This document shows, piece by piece, positions 62,463 through 64,000 of a stretch of 64,000 nt of DNA. Source of the DNA: Micromonospora marina (GTDB lineage Bacteria; Actinomycetota; Actinomycetes; Mycobacteriales; Micromonosporaceae); assembly GCF_900091565.1 (NCBI RefSeq), contig NZ_FMCV01000026.1, positions 31,471-95,470 on the forward strand, given 5' to 3'. The position numbers and the translations under genes are program-made. The notes beneath the pieces were generated by a model that made no database searches, was not told the DNA's origin, and saw only the letters and a list, made by a program, of their open reading frames with translations. Numbering within the stretch: the stretch's first letter is position 1; the number at the start of each line of letters is the position of its first letter.

Positions 62463-62864
62463 TCAGCGGCGCGGGGCGTCGGTGACGACCGACCCGGCGA
62501 GCCGGTCGTGCAGGCCGCGCCGGTGCTCGTCCATCAGCAGGGCCGGCACCACGAGGGCCAGCAGGAGGCCGCGCAGCAGCCCCCGGAGCAGCCCGATCCG
62601 GCCGCCGTCGGCCCAGGACACGCAGCGCAGCCGGGTCAGGTACATGCCGGGGGTCTGGGCGAACAGGCCGATGAAGAAGCCGTACTCCAGGATCAGCACC
62701 AGGACCGGCGGCCAGCCGTCGCGGACCGGGTCGGAGAAGGCCCGGGCCACCATCAGGCACAGCACCCAGTCGATGACCAGGGCGCCGAAGCGGCGGCCGA
62801 GGCTGGGCGGGGTGAAGGCGGGGTCGGTGGCGGGCGGCACCGGTGCGGCGGCGGTATCGGTCAC
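62463..62864 (-). CDS. RDD-family membrane protein
   Basis: A 133-aa RDD protein with three membrane helices. The Arg and Asp-Asp-type signature is seen as LGRRFGALVIDWVLCLMVAR and the final HDRLAGSVV. GTG 62864 is set by a TACCCT hexamer 7 nt upstream; the frame runs further 5'. It is the Rv2219A equivalent. Function unknown, perhaps transport. Confidence 0.85.
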   Translation of the reverse strand: MTDTAAAPVPPATDPAFTPPSLGRRFGALVIDWVLCLMVARAFSDPVRDGWPPVLVLILEYGFFIGLFAQTPGMYLTRLRCVSWADGGRIGLLRGLLRGLLLALVVPALLMDEHRRGLHDRLAGSVVTDAPRR

Positions 62865-62871
62865 AGCGGCC

Positions 62872-62877
62872 AGGGTA
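62872..62877 (-). promoter_or_regulatory. -10 hexamer, leaderless RDD gene
   Basis: Minus-strand TACCCT ends 7 nt before GTG 62864. Confidence 0.6.
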
Positions 62878-62951
62878 GCGCCGCTCCCATCCTTGACGAA
62901 AAATACGACATACAGCATCAGAGCGTGCCGGGATGACGCTCCGCAAGCGAC

Positions 62952-62989
62952 GTAACACGGCGGAAACAGACGAGACACGGCCGGGCAAC
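62952..62989 (+). promoter_or_regulatory. GlnR operator upstream of glnA
   Basis: GTAAC-6 nt-GAAAC-6 nt-GACAC-6 nt-GCAAC: four half-sites in exact 11-nt phase, fitting the actinobacterial GlnR consensus (two a/b boxes). It lies 58-96 nt before the glnA start, so GlnR likely activates glnA under nitrogen limitation. Confidence 0.85.
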
Positions 62990-63047
62990 CCCCCGGTCAT
63001 AGCGTCGCCAGTAGCCAGCTACCGGAGTGGACCTGCCAGGAGGACGT

Positions 63048-64000
63048 GTGTTCGCCAATTCCGAGGAACTCCTGCGATACCTCGCCAACGAGGACGTGAA
63101 GTTCGTCGACGTACGTTTCTGTGACCTGCCCGGCGTGATGCAGCACTTCAACCTGCCGGTCGAGTCGTTCGACGACAGTGTCTTCACCGACGGCCTCGCC
63201 TTCGACGGATCCTCGATCCGCGGCTTCCAGGCCATCCACGAGTCCGACATGCTGCTGCTGCCGGACGTCGCCACCGCCTTCATCGACCCGTTCCGGGCGC
63301 AGAAGACGCTGGCGCTGAACTTCTTCATCCACGACCCGTTCACCCGCGAGGCGTACTCCCGCGACCCGCGCAACGTGGCGAAGAAGGCCGAGGCCTACCT
63401 CGCCGCCAGCGGTATCGCCGACACCGCGTACTTCGGCGCCGAGGCGGAGTTCTACATCTTCGACTCGATCCGCCACGAGACCTCCGCGCACCAGTCGTTC
63501 TACTACATCGACTCGATCGAGGGCGCCTGGAACAGCGGCCGGATCGAGGAGGGCGGCAACCGCGGCTACAAGACCGCGTACAAGGGCGGCTACTTCCCGG
63601 TGCCCCCGGTGGACCACTACGCCGACCTGCGCGACCGGATCGTGCGGCGCCTCGTCGACGGCGGCTTCACCGTCGAGCGCTCGCACCACGAGGTCGGCAC
63701 CGCCGGCCAGTCGGAGATCAACTACAAGTTCTCCACCCTGCTGCACGCCGCCGACCAGCTCCAGCTGTTCAAGTACATCGTCAAGAACGAGACCTGGGCC
63801 GCCGGCAAGACCGCGACGTTCATGCCGAAGCCGCTGTTCGGTGACAACGGCTCCGGCATGCACACCCACCAGAGCCTCTGGCGCGGCGGCGAACCGCTGT
63901 TCTACGACGAGACCGGCTACGCCGGCCTGTCCGACACCGCCCGCTGGTACATCGGCGGCCTGCTGCACCACGCCCCGTCGCTGCTCGCCTTCACCAACCC
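63048..64000 (+). CDS. glnA: Glutamine synthetase type I (5' part)
   Basis: The first 317 codons of glutamine synthetase, running off the window. It makes glutamine from glutamate and ammonia. Seen are the beta-grasp N-domain (DVKFVDVRFCDLPGVMQHFN, then FDGSSIRGF with the latch Asp), then the metal and substrate motifs AEAEFYIFD, HHEVGTAGQSEINYKF and GDNGSGMHTHQSL. GTG 63048 has AGGAGG 4 nt upstream. The C-terminal adenylylation Tyr would be outside the window. GlnR box upstream. Confidence 0.96.
   Translation, partial: MFANSEELLRYLANEDVKFVDVRFCDLPGVMQHFNLPVESFDDSVFTDGLAFDGSSIRGFQAIHESDMLLLPDVATAFIDPFRAQKTLALNFFIHDPFTREAYSRDPRNVAKKAEAYLAASGIADTAYFGAEAEFYIFDSIRHETSAHQSFYYIDSIEGAWNSGRIEEGGNRGYKTAYKGGYFPVPPVDHYADLRDRIVRRLVDGGFTVERSHHEVGTAGQSEINYKFSTLLHAADQLQLFKYIVKNETWAAGKTATFMPKPLFGDNGSGMHTHQSLWRGGEPLFYDETGYAGLSDTARWYIGGLLHHAPSLLAFTN

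Overview
The window is very GC-rich, densely coding actinobacterial chromosome, most likely from Micromonosporaceae (Micromonospora or a close relative). GTG starts are frequent, many genes have a TANNNT hexamer 6-8 nt before the start codon (leaderless transcription), and several dispersed palindromic repeats occur. The gene order follows, from memory, the Mycobacterium tuberculosis block Rv2191-Rv2220. No tRNA, rRNA, CRISPR array, insertion sequence or prophage was recognised.

Layout: 0-5.5 kb: DnaQ/UvrC-like nuclease, a short RelA/SpoT homologue, a NUDIX hydrolase overlapping a sugar nucleotidyltransferase, and an AsnC-type ligand-binding protein. 5.5-16 kb: respiratory genes ctaE-qcrC-qcrA-qcrB and ctaC-ctaF (bc1-aa3 supercomplex), a divergent CtaG-like assembly protein, a receiver-like protein, trpD and a repeat-rich spacer. 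16-24.4 kb: cysteine desulfurase with a TusA-like carrier, a P-loop ATPase coupled to adenosine kinase, an A-type Fe-S carrier, glycerate kinase, nadA, a murA homologue and a DUF3043 protein; several of these bear on Fe-S biogenesis and NAD synthesis.

24.4-36.5 kb is accessory: remnants of azlC and its regulator, an ABC-2 exporter, a 1683-residue protein with about 1240 residues of Pro-rich disorder before TPR-like and WG repeats, a cupin/TetR pair, an aldo/keto reductase, a site-2 protease and small proteins. 36.5-47.4 kb returns to the conserved block: CobU-CobT fusion, cobS, a DUF2314 protein, gcvT, leucyl aminopeptidase, lpdA and sucB. 47.4-51.3 kb is a second accessory patch: three gene remnants, two aldo/keto reductases and a PIN toxin with an HTH antitoxin. 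51.3-64 kb: SDR39U1 epimerase, secreted PHB-depolymerase-like esterase, two polytopic GT-C-like proteins, lipB, a VOC protein, an archaeal-type aspartyl-tRNA synthetase behind a T-box riboswitch, lipA, a DUF4191 protein, an RDD protein and the 5' part of glnA behind a clear GlnR operator.

The conserved genes form a coherent set: lipoate synthesis and transfer (lipA, lipB), lipoyl enzymes (sucB, lpdA, gcvT), Fe-S supply for lipA and nadA, and nitrogen assimilation (glnA). The most interesting points are the Asp-specific T-box that appears to act on translation, the giant WG-repeat protein, the RSH and CobT domains with eroded catalytic motifs, and a GGGCCC-cored repeat family at gene ends and remnants.
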